In this document: one piece after another, positions 41,862 through 50,184 of the stretch
Layout: every line of letters begins with the position of its first letter
Position numbering within the stretch: position 1 is the stretch's first letter
Origin: Thiobacillus denitrificans ATCC 25259
GTDB lineage: Bacteria > Pseudomonadota > Gammaproteobacteria > Burkholderiales > Thiobacillaceae
Length of the DNA stretch: 64,000 nt
Assembly: GCF_000012745.1 (NCBI RefSeq)
Contig: NC_007404.1
Span: forward strand, 248,001 to 312,000
Direction of reading: 5' to 3'
Notes under the pieces: generated by a model
Told to the model about the DNA's origin: nothing
The model's input: the letters and a program-made list of their open reading frames with translations, nothing else
Databases searched by the model: none
Position numbers and translations under genes: made by a program

Positions 41862-42514
41862 ACGGGGCGGCGCCGATCATTCCGGACGTTCGGGTGGAGC
41901 CGGACCCCAGCCTCGTCGTGCGCCAACTCGGCCGGGTCGCCTACGAGCCGACCTGGCGGGCGATGCAGGCCTTCGCGGCACAGCGTTCGGCGGGCACGGC
42001 GGACGAGCTGTGGCTGCTCGAGCATCCGCCGGTCTACACGCTCGGGCAGGCGGGCAAGCGCGAGCATCTGATTGCCGCGACCGACATTCCCGTCGTCCCG
42101 ATCGACCGCGGCGGCCAGATCACCTATCACGGTCCCGGACAGGTCGTCGCCTACGTGCTGGTCGACCTGCGGCGGCGTGGCTACGGCATCCGCGAACTCG
42201 TCGCGCGCCTGGAGCAGGCGGTGATCGACCTGCTCGCGGCGTCGAACGTCGAGGCGACGCGGCGCGCCGGCGCGCCTGGCGTCTACGTCGACGGCGCCAA
42301 GATCGCCGCGCTCGGCCTGCGCGTGAAGCACGGCTGCACCTACCATGGCCTCGCGTTCAATGTCGACATGGACCTCGAGCCGTTCGCCGCAATCAACCCC
42401 TGTGGCTATCCCGGCATGGCGGTCACGCAATGCCGCGATCTCGGCCTGAATTGGTCTGTCGAGCAAACGGAGCGGGCGCTCACCGACGCACTGCAGCGCG
42501 CGATCTATTCTTGA
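41858..42514 (+). CDS. lipB: Octanoyltransferase LipB
   Basis: 218 residues. Moves octanoyl from ACP to lipoyl domains. Catalytic K148 in [14 protein letters not shown] and C182 in NPCGYPGM, plus [15 protein letters not shown] start overlapping ybeD. In many betaproteobacteria lipA follows directly; here 2.6 kb with four genes lie between. Confidence 0.95.
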   Translation: MNGAAPIIPDVRVEPDPSLVVRQLGRVAYEPTWRAMQAFAAQRSAGTADELWLLEHPPVYTLGQAGKREHLIAATDIPVVPIDRGGQITYHGPGQVVAYVLVDLRRRGYGIRELVARLEQAVIDLLAASNVEATRRAGAPGVYVDGAKIAALGLRVKHGCTYHGLAFNVDMDLEPFAAINPCGYPGMAVTQCRDLGLNWSVEQTERALTDALQRAIYS

Positions 42515-42525
42515 CCGATTTGGTC

Positions 42526-42539
42526 GACTATTAGTAGTC
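42526..42539. promoter_or_regulatory. Inverted repeat upstream of the TrpD-like gene
   Basis: GACTA-TTAG-TAGTC, an AT-rich 5-bp dyad in the 49-bp gap after lipB, with a second AGTC/GACT arrangement immediately after it. TTGACC at 42511-42516 could be a -35 element, but no good -10 follows. It suggests that the TrpD-like/Rieske pair has its own regulated promoter. Confidence 0.35.
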
Positions 42540-42563
42540 TATGGACTTCTAATGGAGTGATGC

Positions 42564-43679
42564 ATGAGCACCGACACCCTGCCGTCCGACCCCAAACCGC
42601 TGATGCGCTCGATCATCCAGCGCATCGCCACCGGCCCCGACCTGTCCAAGGACATCAGCCGCACCGAGGCGCACCTCGGCACCAAGGCGATCATCGACAA
42701 CCTCATCGACCCGGTGCAGGTCGGCATCTACTTCATCGCGCTGCGCATGAAGCGCGAGACGCAGGATGAAAACCGCGGCGTGCTCGACGCCGTGCTCGAG
42801 ACGACCCGCCGCGTGACGGCCGAAGTCGACGAAGTGGTCGACATCGGCGACCCGTACGACGGCTACAACCGCTGCCTGCCGGCCGCGCCCTTCCTCGGCC
42901 CGCTGCTGGCCGAGTTCGGCGTGCACGTCGTCAGCCACGGCCTCGACAAGGTCGGCCCCAAGTACGGCGTCACCGTGCGTCACGTGCTCGAGGCCGCCGG
43001 CGTGCCGGTCGACCTCGGCCCGGCCGAGGCCGCGGCGCGGTTGGCCGACCCGGCGCTCGGCTGGGCCTACCTCGACCAGGCGCAGTCCAACCCCGGCCTG
43101 CACAACCTCACGACCCTGCGCGCACAGATGATCAAGCGCCAGGTGCTGACCACGGTCGAGGTGCTGTCGAAACCGATCCAAGGCAGGAAGAAAACCCATT
43201 TCGTCACCGGCTACGTGCACAAGCCGTATCCGCCGGTGTACGCCGACCTCGCGCGCGAGGCCGGCTTCGACACCGCCTGCATCGTGCGCGGCGTCGAAGG
43301 CGGCGTGATTCCCTCGCTGCGCCAGATCGGCAAATACTTCCACTATCACGACCGCGGCGCCGAGATCGAGGCGGTGATCGACCCGGTCGCGCTCGGCATC
43401 GACCAGCCGGTGCGCGCGGTGCCATTGCCCGGCTCCGTCGCCGGCGAAGCGGGCGAGGACGAGATCGTCGCCGCGATCGACCTCAAGGCCGCGGCGCACG
43501 CCGCCGCCGAGGCCGGCATCCTCGCGCTGAAGGGTGACAAGGGGCCGACCTACGATTCGCTGGTGCTGGCGGGCTCGATCGTATTGCACCACATCGGCCG
43601 CGCGGCAAGCGTCGCCGACGCCGCGACGCAGATCCGCGCCGTGCTCGATTCCGGCCGCGCCGTCGTCAGGGTCAAGTGA
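42564..43679 (+). CDS. TrpD2-like (anthranilate phosphoribosyltransferase family) protein
   Basis: 371 residues with the TrpD/nucleoside-phosphorylase-class fold: N-terminal helical domain (DPVQVGIYFIALRMKRET), then an alpha/beta domain. The PRPP-binding signatures are altered: GTGGD is DIGDPYDG (93-100) and KHGNR is SHGLDKVGPKYG (124-135); RGVEGG (242-247) stands for the HG.DG motif. It is thus unlikely to be tryptophan-pathway TrpD; a related glycosyl/phosphoribosyl transfer or nucleic-acid binding is possible. The stop overlaps the Rieske start (TGATG), so the two products probably act together. GGAG ribosome site seven bases upstream. Confidence 0.75.
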   Translation: MSTDTLPSDPKPLMRSIIQRIATGPDLSKDISRTEAHLGTKAIIDNLIDPVQVGIYFIALRMKRETQDENRGVLDAVLETTRRVTAEVDEVVDIGDPYDGYNRCLPAAPFLGPLLAEFGVHVVSHGLDKVGPKYGVTVRHVLEAAGVPVDLGPAEAAARLADPALGWAYLDQAQSNPGLHNLTTLRAQMIKRQVLTTVEVLSKPIQGRKKTHFVTGYVHKPYPPVYADLAREAGFDTACIVRGVEGGVIPSLRQIGKYFHYHDRGAEIEAVIDPVALGIDQPVRAVPLPGSVAGEAGEDEIVAAIDLKAAAHAAAEAGILALKGDKGPTYDSLVLAGSIVLHHIGRAASVADAATQIRAVLDSGRAVVRVK

Positions 43680-43987
43680 TGAGCGGATTCGTCGCCATCG
43701 CCGCCGCCGACGAGTTGAAGCCGGCGCAGATGAAGCGCGTCGTCGTCGACGGCAGGAAACTGCTGCTGTGCAATTCGAACGGCACGCATTACGTCGTCGA
43801 CGAGATGTGCAGCCACGAGGACTACTCGCTGTATCTGGGCTGCATCAAGGACGGCAAGATCAAGTGCTCGTTGCACGGCAGCTACTTCGATCTCGTCACC
43901 GGCCAGCCGACCTGCGAGCCCGCCGACGAGCCGATCAAGACCTACGAGGTGAAGGTCGAGGGCGGCCAGGTCTGGGTGAAGGTCTGA
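43679..43987 (+). CDS. Rieske-type [2Fe-2S] ferredoxin
   Basis: 102 residues, soluble, no signal peptide. Cluster ligands C44-S-H46 and C63-S-L-H66 in the motif CxH...CxxH, with DEMCSHEDYSLYLG and KCSLHGSYFDL as in small Rieske ferredoxins of dioxygenase and NirD type. Carries electrons in the cytoplasm to a partner that is not obvious; the only co-translated gene is the TrpD-like one. ATG at 43679; a GTG just before is a poorer start. Tail-to-tail with the thioredoxin-like gene without a gap. Confidence 0.92.
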   Translation: MSGFVAIAAADELKPAQMKRVVVDGRKLLLCNSNGTHYVVDEMCSHEDYSLYLGCIKDGKIKCSLHGSYFDLVTGQPTCEPADEPIKTYEVKVEGGQVWVKV

Positions 43988-44536
43988 TCATTTTCTAAGT
44001 TGATCGCGGATCACCCGGACCAGGTCGGGGTGATCGAACTCGCGCCCGCCGATCGCGCGGGCGACGATGCGACCGCGCGGGTCGACCAGGTAGGTGGTCG
44101 GCAGGCCGGCCACCTTCCACGCCTGCATCGCTCGGCTGGTGGTGTCGAGCAGGATGGGAAAGCTGGGAACCGCCCCGAGCTGGCTGGTGAACGCCTCGAT
44201 GGTGTCGGCGTCCTCGCCGACGTCGACCGCCAGCACGACGAAGGGCTCGCCGGCCAGCGCCTGTTTCAGCCGCTCCATCGACGGCATTTCGCGGCGGCAC
44301 GGCGGGCACCAGGTCGCCCAGAAATTGACCAGCACCACCTTGCCGCGCAGCTTCGCCAGATCGTGCGGCTTGCCGTCGAGGTCGGTGAGCTTCAAGGCGG
44401 GCGCGGGCTTCGGCGCCTGCATGGTTAGGCTGTGCGCCAGCGGCGGCAGGTCGGCCGCCGTGGCGGGCGGCGCGAGGCCCAGTACGGTGAGGCCCAGCAC
44501 AGCGAAGCTGGCGGCGAGGGGATTACGAAGCGTCAT
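43988..44536 (-). CDS. TlpA-like thioredoxin, exported
   Basis: 182 residues. Signal peptide (LAASFAVLGLTVLGLAPPATA), then an AhpC/TSA-TlpA fold with redox motif WCPPC in VLVNFWATWCPPCRREMPSM and cis-proline in VAGLPTTYLVD. A periplasmic thiol reductant or oxidase for cytochrome or cofactor assembly. Overlaps the 3' end of its partner gene by 14 bases; ATG at 44536 chosen over the longer frame. Confidence 0.87.
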   Translation of the reverse strand: MTLRNPLAASFAVLGLTVLGLAPPATAADLPPLAHSLTMQAPKPAPALKLTDLDGKPHDLAKLRGKVVLVNFWATWCPPCRREMPSMERLKQALAGEPFVVLAVDVGEDADTIEAFTSQLGAVPSFPILLDTTSRAMQAWKVAGLPTTYLVDPRGRIVARAIGGREFDHPDLVRVIRDQLRK

Positions 44537-45086
44537 CGGCACATTGCACCTGTTCGAGGGTTCCAGAAAGCGTCTTTCCGCCGCTGCGCCAGACGAAGCG
44601 CAGGTCGAAGCGGCCGCCGCGCGGCACGCCATAGCTCGTCATACCCTGGTTCCAGTCCCCCGGTGCAAAGCTCTGCGTGGCCGGGAACTGCGCCCAGTTG
44701 AACGCGATGCGCGCCGGCTCGGCAACGCCGGCCTGCTTCCATAGCCCTTCCCATTGCGCCTTGCTGCGGATCGCGCGCGGCGGCTGTTGCGGCAGCAGGT
44801 AGCGCCAGTCGGCCAAGCGGTGTTCGATCGGCGCCTGGCCGATGTTGCGCACCACGGTCATGAACACGCATTCGGCCACGTAGCGTTCCGCCGCCTCCGC
44901 CGAAAACCCGCGTGCCTGGTAGAACGCGCGCGCCTGGTCGGGACTGATCTGCGTCAGCCGCACCTGGATGCCATCGGTCTCGGTCTGCCAGGTCGACAAC
45001 CCGGTTTCGGCGTCGACCTCGGTTTCGGTCGCGGCGAGCGCGCTCGCACTCCACGTCAGCAAGAGGGTCAGGGCGATCCGGTGCAT
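44523..45086 (-). CDS. Periplasmic protein of unknown function
   Basis: 187 residues with signal peptide ([19 protein letters not shown]). The mature part ([36 protein letters not shown], then [19 protein letters not shown] and [13 protein letters not shown]) resembles a beta-sandwich domain but I do not recognise a family. Co-transcribed with the TlpA-like thioredoxin downstream, so it may be its client or redox partner; two cysteines (in AECVF and VQCADD) could form a disulfide. Divergent from lipA (38 bp). Confidence 0.7.
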   Translation of the reverse strand: MHRIALTLLLTWSASALAATETEVDAETGLSTWQTETDGIQVRLTQISPDQARAFYQARGFSAEAAERYVAECVFMTVVRNIGQAPIEHRLADWRYLLPQQPPRAIRSKAQWEGLWKQAGVAEPARIAFNWAQFPATQSFAPGDWNQGMTSYGVPRGGRFDLRFVWRSGGKTLSGTLEQVQCADDAS

Positions 45087-45124
45087 GGGCTAAAATTCCG
45101 TTTCAACGCAGGTTCGAGCAGATT

Positions 45125-46060
45125 ATGGCAGACCCCCTCCAGCACAAAGGCGCGGCGAAGACGTCGCGCATCCCGATCAAGATCGTGCCGCAAGAGCGGC
45201 AACGCCTGCCGCCGTGGATCCGGGCGAAGGCGCCGAGCCTACCGAACGTCGGACGGCTCAAGGGCATCCTGCGCGAAGCCAAGCTGCACACGGTGTGCGA
45301 GGAGGCGTCGTGCCCGAATCTCGGCGAGTGCTTCGGCCACGGCACGGCGACTTTCATGATCCTTGGCGACCTCTGCACGCGGCGTTGCCCGTTCTGTGAC
45401 GTCGGCCACGGCACGCCCTTGCCGCCGGACGCCGACGAGCCGCGTCATCTCGCCGAAACGATCGCGCTGATGGCCTTGAAGTACGTTGTCATCACGAGCG
45501 TCGACCGCGACGACCTGCGTGACGGCGGCGCCGGGCATTTTGCCGAGTGCATCGCGGCCGTGCGCGAAAAATCGCCGGCGACGCGGATCGAGATACTGAC
45601 TCCCGATTTTCGTGGCCGCCTCGACAAGGCGCTCGCGGCGCTCGACCGTGCCCCGCCCGACGTCATGAACCACAACCTCGAAACCGTGCCGCGCCTCTAC
45701 AAGGCCGCGCGCCCGGGCGCCGACTACGCGCATTCGCTCAAACTGCTGCAGGATTTCAGGACGCGCCACCCCGACATCCCGACCAAGTCGGGCCTGATGC
45801 TCGGGCTGGGCGAAACCGACGACGAGATCCTCGAGGTCATGCGCGACCTGCGCGCGCACGGCGTAGACATGCTGACCCTAGGCCAGTACCTGCAGCCCTC
45901 GCGGCACCATCTGGCGGTGCTGCGCTTCGTCACCCCCGAGCGCTTTGCGCAGTTCGAGCAGGAAGCATTGGCGATGGGTTTCCGGCACGCGGCCTGCGGG
46001 CCGATGGTGCGCTCGAGCTACCACGCCGACCAGCAGGCCGCCGCGGCAGCGGCAGGTTAG
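45125..46060 (+). CDS. lipA: Lipoyl synthase
   Basis: 311 residues, radical-SAM enzyme that inserts two sulfurs into octanoyl groups. Auxiliary cluster [12 protein letters not shown] (CX4CX5C), radical-SAM cluster CTRRCPFC (CX3CX2C) and the C-terminal serine ligand in VRSSYHAD are all present. Works after LipB. Its stop overlaps the convergent PEP-CTERM gene by four bases. Confidence 0.96.
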   Translation: MADPLQHKGAAKTSRIPIKIVPQERQRLPPWIRAKAPSLPNVGRLKGILREAKLHTVCEEASCPNLGECFGHGTATFMILGDLCTRRCPFCDVGHGTPLPPDADEPRHLAETIALMALKYVVITSVDRDDLRDGGAGHFAECIAAVREKSPATRIEILTPDFRGRLDKALAALDRAPPDVMNHNLETVPRLYKAARPGADYAHSLKLLQDFRTRHPDIPTKSGLMLGLGETDDEILEVMRDLRAHGVDMLTLGQYLQPSRHHLAVLRFVTPERFAQFEQEALAMGFRHAACGPMVRSSYHADQQAAAAAAG

Positions 46061-46848
46061 GCCGGGTCGGCCGCCGGCGCGGGGCGGCGGCGCGCCAGCG
46101 CGAGTGCTGCGCCGCCGAGCAGCACGAGTCCCCAGATCGAAGGCTCGGGAATAGCGTGCCGCCCGGCGCCGCCGCCATGGGGCATGCCGGCGAACGTATC
46201 GGGTGTCACGGTCTCGCGCGGCACGGTGTTGACCGAGGGGCCGGACGGCTCGCGCGATTCAGGCGGCGGTGGCATGTCGGGCGGCGGCTCGCGCGGGATT
46301 TCGGGGTCGCGTGAGTTGGTCGTGGTCGGTGGGGGGAGGACGTTCACCTCCGGCCGGCCGGGGCCGTTCGGACCGGCAGGTGCTTGGGGCGGCAGCGGTG
46401 ACGGCGCCGCTTCCGGCGGCATCGGCATCGGTGCGAGCGGGCGCCGGGGCGCAGGCTCCGTAGGGGCGCCGGGTGCACCGCCTGTGTGCCCGGGGAACGC
46501 GAACCCGGGCGGCGGCGACGCGGGTGGCAAGGCGTACGGCGCGGGCTCCGTCAGCGCGACGATCAGGGTCTGGCCGTCGTGTTCGATCGGGATCACGTCG
46601 GGCCCGGCGGTCGCGGGACTCGCGGCCTGTGAGGGTCGGGCCTTTGCGGCCGGACGCTGGGGCTTGGATTCGTCCGGCACGTCGAGCGCGGTCCCGACCA
46701 CGACGCTTCCGACTAGGGCTGCCGTGACGGCCGCCCCGGCGACGATCGTGCCCGCCGGAGTGAGAAGCGTGGAGATCAGCATTGCGAGCATGCCGGCGCG
46801 GCGCGCGCGACGACGGGATGCGGTTTTTTTATCGGTTTTGTTTTGCAT
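46057..46848 (-). CDS. Proline-rich PEP-CTERM protein, exosortase substrate
   Basis: 263 residues. An N-terminal signal or anchor (about 17-55, [22 protein letters not shown]) is followed by a Pro/Gly/Ala-rich low-complexity middle (about 100-230) and a C-terminal sorting signal: [14 protein letters not shown], a hydrophobic helix, then ARRRP. This is the PEP-CTERM tripartite signal recognised by exosortase A, encoded 13 kb away in this window. Probably a secreted, processed surface or matrix protein. Own sigma-54 promoter upstream. Confidence 0.88.
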   Translation of the reverse strand: MQNKTDKKTASRRRARRAGMLAMLISTLLTPAGTIVAGAAVTAALVGSVVVGTALDVPDESKPQRPAAKARPSQAASPATAGPDVIPIEHDGQTLIVALTEPAPYALPPASPPPGFAFPGHTGGAPGAPTEPAPRRPLAPMPMPPEAAPSPLPPQAPAGPNGPGRPEVNVLPPPTTTNSRDPEIPREPPPDMPPPPESREPSGPSVNTVPRETVTPDTFAGMPHGGGAGRHAIPEPSIWGLVLLGGAALALARRRPAPAADPA

Positions 46849-46880
46849 ACGTGGCGTCCTCGAGCTTCCGAGTACGTCGT

Positions 46881-46896
46881 TGCAATTCGCGTTCCA
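46881..46896 (-). promoter_or_regulatory. Sigma-54 promoter of the PEP-CTERM gene
   Basis: On the minus strand TGGAACGCGAATTGCA, 11 of 12 matches to TGGCACG-N4-TTGCW with correct GG-N10-GC spacing. Transcription should start near 46870, about 22 bases before the ATG at 46848, leaving room for the GAGGA ribosome site. Confidence 0.8.
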
Positions 46897-46983
46897 AAGG
46901 CGGCCCGGCGCGGTGCGCCGCGGAAAACCGGGCTTTGCCGCCGCGACGGCAAGTCAGGCCTGTGCTGGAATCGTCGCTATCGT

Positions 46984-46997
46984 CTGTCGATCGACAG
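46984..46997. promoter_or_regulatory. Perfect palindrome CTGTCGATCGACAG, candidate enhancer site
   Basis: A 14-bp perfect palindrome directly after the stop codon of the ABC permease gene and about 120 bp upstream of the predicted start of the PEP-CTERM transcript. Position fits an NtrC-type activator site; it could alternatively belong to the 3' end of the ABC operon. The half-site TGTCG recurs before the EPS operon. Confidence 0.45.
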
Positions 46998-47783
46998 TTA
47001 TTTGAGCAGGCGCCGGCGTGTCAGCGCGAGCGCGACGACGTAGCCGACCGTGCCGTAGCCCAGCAGCGCGAGCGTATGCAGGACGATGTCGTCCGGCCGG
47101 TTGCCGGCCACGAGCGGGCGCGCGAGGTCGATCGCATGGGTCAGCGGCAGCCAAGCCGACACCGCCTGCAGCGCCGGTGGCAGTTGCGAGACGGGGAAGA
47201 AGACGCCGCACAGCAGCACCATCGGCGTGATCACGAGCGTGAAGTAATAAAGGAAGAAATCGTAGCTCGGCGAGACCGCGTTCATGACCAGCCCCATGCC
47301 GCCGAAGCAGAAGCCGACCAGCGCGACCACGGGGATGATCCATAGCGTCATCCAGAAGTGGCCGTAAAGGCCCAGGCCCCAGATCACCGCGAGGATCGCG
47401 AGGCCGGACAGCAGACTTTTTGCCACCGCCCAGCTCAGCTCGCCGAGCATCACGTCGTCGAGCGTGAGCGGCGCATTCATGATCGCGTCCCAGGTGCGTT
47501 GCACGTGCATGCGCGAAAAGCCCGAGTACAAGACCTCGAAGGTCGCCGCGTTCATCGTGCTATAGGCGACCGTGCCGGCGGCGAGGAAGGTCAGGTAGGG
47601 CATGCCGCCGACGTCGGGTAGCAGGCGGCCGAGTCCGTAGCCGAGGCCGAGCATGTAGAGCATCGGGTCGGCGAGATTGCCGAGGATCGACGGAATCGCG
47701 AGCTTTCGCCAGACCAGGTAATTGCGCTGCCATACCGGAATGAAGCGCCACGACAGACGCGGAAGGCGCAGATGACTAGTCAC
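46998..47783 (-). CDS. ABC-2 type exporter permease (NodJ-like)
   Basis: 261 residues, six membrane helices. ABC-2 permease features: [39 protein letters not shown] and the late [27 protein letters not shown] with the periplasmic re-entrant region. Similar to NodJ/DrrB-type permeases; exports a polysaccharide, lipid or drug-like molecule. Overlaps the ATPase gene by 8 bases. Substrate unknown. Confidence 0.88.
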   Translation of the reverse strand: MTSHLRLPRLSWRFIPVWQRNYLVWRKLAIPSILGNLADPMLYMLGLGYGLGRLLPDVGGMPYLTFLAAGTVAYSTMNAATFEVLYSGFSRMHVQRTWDAIMNAPLTLDDVMLGELSWAVAKSLLSGLAILAVIWGLGLYGHFWMTLWIIPVVALVGFCFGGMGLVMNAVSPSYDFFLYYFTLVITPMVLLCGVFFPVSQLPPALQAVSAWLPLTHAIDLARPLVAGNRPDDIVLHTLALLGYGTVGYVVALALTRRRLLK

Positions 47784-48681
47784 GCAGATCCCTCCCCGTG
47801 AGCTTGAGAAACACGTCCTCGAGGTTCGAGGGGCGGTGCAGGTAGCGCAGCGCGGGCGCCTGCTTGAGTTCGGCGATCACGCGTTCGCCTTCGTCCGTAT
47901 AACAGAAGAGCGTCTCGCCGACGGTTTCGAAGCGTTGGCACACGGCGCCAGCGCGTTCGCGCGTCCAGTCTTCGAGGCCCTCGCCGAAAATCTCGACGAC
48001 CGCCGGCTCGATGTGCGATTCGATGAGTTCGCGTGGCGCGCCCTCGGTCATGACGCGGCCGTGGTCGAGGATCGCGAGGCGGTCGGTCAGGCGCTCGGCC
48101 TCGTCCATGAAGTGCGTCGTCAGCACGATGGTCTTGCCGGCATTGGTCAGGCGCCGCAGGCCCTGCCAGATCAGATGGCGCGCCTGCGGGTCGAGCCCGG
48201 TCGTCGGCTCGTCGAGAAACAGGATGTCCGGGTCGTGCACGAGCGCGCGGGCGAGCGTGAGCCGGCGTTTCATCCCGCCCGAGAGCTGCACGATGCGGGC
48301 GTCGGCCTTGTTCGCGAGGCCGGCGAGTTCGAGCAGCTCGGGCACGCGCGCCGCGATCGCGGCTTTGCTCATGCCGAAGTAGCGCCCGTAGGCGAGCAGG
48401 TTTTCGCGGACCGAAAAGTCCGGATCGAGATTGTCCATCTGCGGCACCACGCCGACTTTCATCCGCGCCTCGCGTGCATGTGCGGGCACCGCGAAGCCGG
48501 CAAGCTCGATGCTGCCGCCGTCGGGTGTGATGAGGCCGAGGAGCAGCCGCAGGGTCGTCGTTTTGCCCGCGCCGTTCGGCCCGAGCAGGCCGAAACATTC
48601 GCCGCGCCGTACGTGCAGGTCGAGGCCGCGCACGACTTCGACGTCGCCGTAGCGCTTGGTCAGGCCGTGGACCTTCAGCAC
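47776..48681 (-). CDS. ABC-2 type exporter ATPase (NodI-like)
   Basis: 301 residues. Walker [10 protein letters not shown] near 38-46, signature [16 protein letters not shown], Walker [14 protein letters not shown], switch His in [12 protein letters not shown], and the extra C-terminal domain of DrrA/NodI proteins. Starts at GTG 48681 ([12 protein letters not shown]) overlapping the end of the hydrolase gene by seven bases; the longer frame is antisense-like and rejected. Drives the permease that follows. Confidence 0.9.
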   Translation of the reverse strand: MLKVHGLTKRYGDVEVVRGLDLHVRRGECFGLLGPNGAGKTTTLRLLLGLITPDGGSIELAGFAVPAHAREARMKVGVVPQMDNLDPDFSVRENLLAYGRYFGMSKAAIAARVPELLELAGLANKADARIVQLSGGMKRRLTLARALVHDPDILFLDEPTTGLDPQARHLIWQGLRRLTNAGKTIVLTTHFMDEAERLTDRLAILDHGRVMTEGAPRELIESHIEPAVVEIFGEGLEDWTRERAGAVCQRFETVGETLFCYTDEGERVIAELKQAPALRYLHRPSNLEDVFLKLTGRDLRD

Positions 48682-49277
48682 GGGCAGGCCTCGAGAAAAG
48701 CCTGTTTGAGTTCCTTGAGCTTGCCGTGGAAGAAATGCCCCGCGTCGGGGATCGCCTTGGTCGTCAGCTGCTGTTTCTCGGCCCACAGGCGGATCGCGGG
48801 TGGCGGGATCAGCTCGTCGGCCTCGCCGAAGATCACGACCGTATCGGCCGGCACCGCGTCGAACTCGTACATCGTCACCGCCGGCGCGACCAGAATCAGG
48901 CGTTTCGCCGGCAATTCCTGGCGCAGCCGATGCTGCACGAAGGCGCCGAAGGAGAAACCGGCGAGCGCCCAGGGCAGGCCCGGGTAGCTCGCTTCGACGA
49001 AGCGGGCGACGGCCAGCAGGTCATCGGTTTCGCCCATCCCGGCGTCGAAGGCGCCGTCGCTCATGCCGACGCCACGGAAGTTCGGCCGCACGCTGACCCA
49101 TCCCGCCTCGTTCGCCGCCTTGGCCAGCGTCGTCACGACCTTGTTGTCGAGGCTGCCGCCGTGCAGCGGATGGGGGTGGGCGACGAGCAGCAGCCCCTGG
49201 CGATTGTTTTCCGGGTCGTCGATGACCGTTTCCAGCCTGCCCGCAGGCGCCGGAATACGCAGCTTGTAGCGTTTCAC
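48675..49277 (-). CDS. Alpha/beta hydrolase of the CIB/dienelactone-like small group
   Basis: 200 residues. Strand pattern [20 protein letters not shown] with the oxyanion HPHP motif, nucleophile elbow GFSFGA, acid in GEADELIPP and histidine in DAGHFFHG, so a complete catalytic triad. This fits the short KANL3/Tex30-like alpha/beta hydrolases common next to exporters; substrate unknown. GTG start overlaps the ferredoxin stop (GTGA). Confidence 0.85.
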   Translation of the reverse strand: MKRYKLRIPAPAGRLETVIDDPENNRQGLLLVAHPHPLHGGSLDNKVVTTLAKAANEAGWVSVRPNFRGVGMSDGAFDAGMGETDDLLAVARFVEASYPGLPWALAGFSFGAFVQHRLRQELPAKRLILVAPAVTMYEFDAVPADTVVIFGEADELIPPPAIRLWAEKQQLTTKAIPDAGHFFHGKLKELKQAFLEACPC

Positions 49278-49591
49278 CTGAGCCGCAGGCGCTCGACGAT
49301 CCGCCCTTCCTTGAGGTGGGCCTCGAAGATCTCGTCGATGTCGCTCTCGTCGACGTAGGTGTACCAGACGCCTTCGGGATAGACGACGAGGACCGGCCCC
49401 TCGTCGCAGCGGTCCATGCAACCGGCGGTGTTGATGCGGCATTTGCCTTCGCCGTTCAGGTTGGCCTGCTTGATCTTCTTCTTCAGGTAGTCGCGCATGT
49501 GCTGGCCGCCGGCGGCGCCGCAGCATTTGGCCCCATCGTCGCGCTGGTTGGTGCAGAAAAAGACGTGGTGCTTGAAGTATGGGTCAGTCAT
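49274..49591 (-). CDS. Thioredoxin-like [2Fe-2S] ferredoxin
   Basis: 105 residues. HHVFFCTNQRDDGAKCCGAAGG supplies the first cysteines, CRINTAGCMDRCDEGPVLVVYPEGVWY the rest; this is the shethna/NuoE-like thioredoxin-fold ferredoxin. An electron carrier in the cytoplasm with unknown partner. ATG at 49591 overlaps the MazG-like stop. Confidence 0.9.
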   Translation of the reverse strand: MTDPYFKHHVFFCTNQRDDGAKCCGAAGGQHMRDYLKKKIKQANLNGEGKCRINTAGCMDRCDEGPVLVVYPEGVWYTYVDESDIDEIFEAHLKEGRIVERLRLR

Positions 49592-49974
49592 TCCGAAAAG
49601 TCCGAATCCCCAGGAGGGCATGAATGTTTGAGGGCGTTGCCGTAGGCCTTGTCGACCGGATATTTGCGCGCGTTGAGCGCGAGCTTGTCGGCGGCTGCCT
49701 CGAGCAGGTCGATTTCGAGGACATCCGCGAGCCGCGTCAGGTAGATGAGCACGTCGGCAATCTCCTGCCGCACCGCTTCGTGCTGCTCGGCGCCGAGTTC
49801 CCGGCTTTCCTCGGGCGTGAGCCACTGGAAGGGCTCGAGCAGTTCCGCGGCTTCCACCGACAGCGCCATCGCCAGGTTCTTCGGCGTATGGTAGCGGTCC
49901 CATGCCCGCGCCTGCGCGAACTCGTGAATGCGCCGGCGCAGCGTGTCGAGGTCGTCGATGTCGTGTTCAGGCAT
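49588..49974 (-). CDS. MazG-like nucleotide pyrophosphohydrolase (RS21-C6 type)
   Basis: 128 residues, all-alpha NTP-PPase. Metal-binding pattern visible in MALSVEAAELLEPFQW (ExxE) and RQEIADVLIYLTRLAD (ExxD). Cleans up non-canonical dNTPs such as dCTP derivatives. ATG at 49974 is chosen; ATG at 49983 is equally possible, the frame beyond that is intergenic. First gene of the five-gene run down to the ABC exporter. Confidence 0.88.
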   Translation of the reverse strand: MPEHDIDDLDTLRRRIHEFAQARAWDRYHTPKNLAMALSVEAAELLEPFQWLTPEESRELGAEQHEAVRQEIADVLIYLTRLADVLEIDLLEAAADKLALNARKYPVDKAYGNALKHSCPPGDSDFSE

Positions 49975-50008
49975 GGGCAGCATGATACCGCGCCGGACGG
50001 CGGGCTCA

Positions 50009-50022
50009 CGACACTGCTGTCG
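50009..50022. promoter_or_regulatory. CGACA-CTGC-TGTCG inverted repeat, candidate enhancer site
   Basis: Inverted repeat with the half-site TGTCG about 95 bp upstream of the predicted sigma-54 start of the EPS operon; TGTCG at 50018-50022 also faces CGACG at 50029-50033. The same half-site makes the palindrome before the PEP-CTERM gene, though in opposite orientation. High GC makes chance matches possible. Confidence 0.35.
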
Positions 50023-50085
50023 AGGCGCCGACGCCGCCCGTCGCGTGCCGAGGCAGCCGGCCTTGTTCGTAGGGGCTTCCTGTGC

Positions 50086-50101
50086 TGGTCCGTGGTTTGC
50101 T
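50086..50101 (+). promoter_or_regulatory. Sigma-54 promoter of the exopolysaccharide operon
   Basis: TGGTCCGTGGTTTGCT matches 10 of 12 consensus positions, with GG and GC 10 bases apart. Transcription predicted from about 50112, leaving a 70-base leader with an A/T-rich stretch. In XrtA systems an NtrC-type regulator (PrsR) with kinase PrsK is the usual activator; neither is in this window. Confidence 0.75.
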
Positions 50102-50184
50102 AGCAGCCTCTTCCACAAACACCAGTTTTTTTTAATTCGCTGGTGCATAATGCCGGCGAATTAATACCTACAACGGGGATGGAG

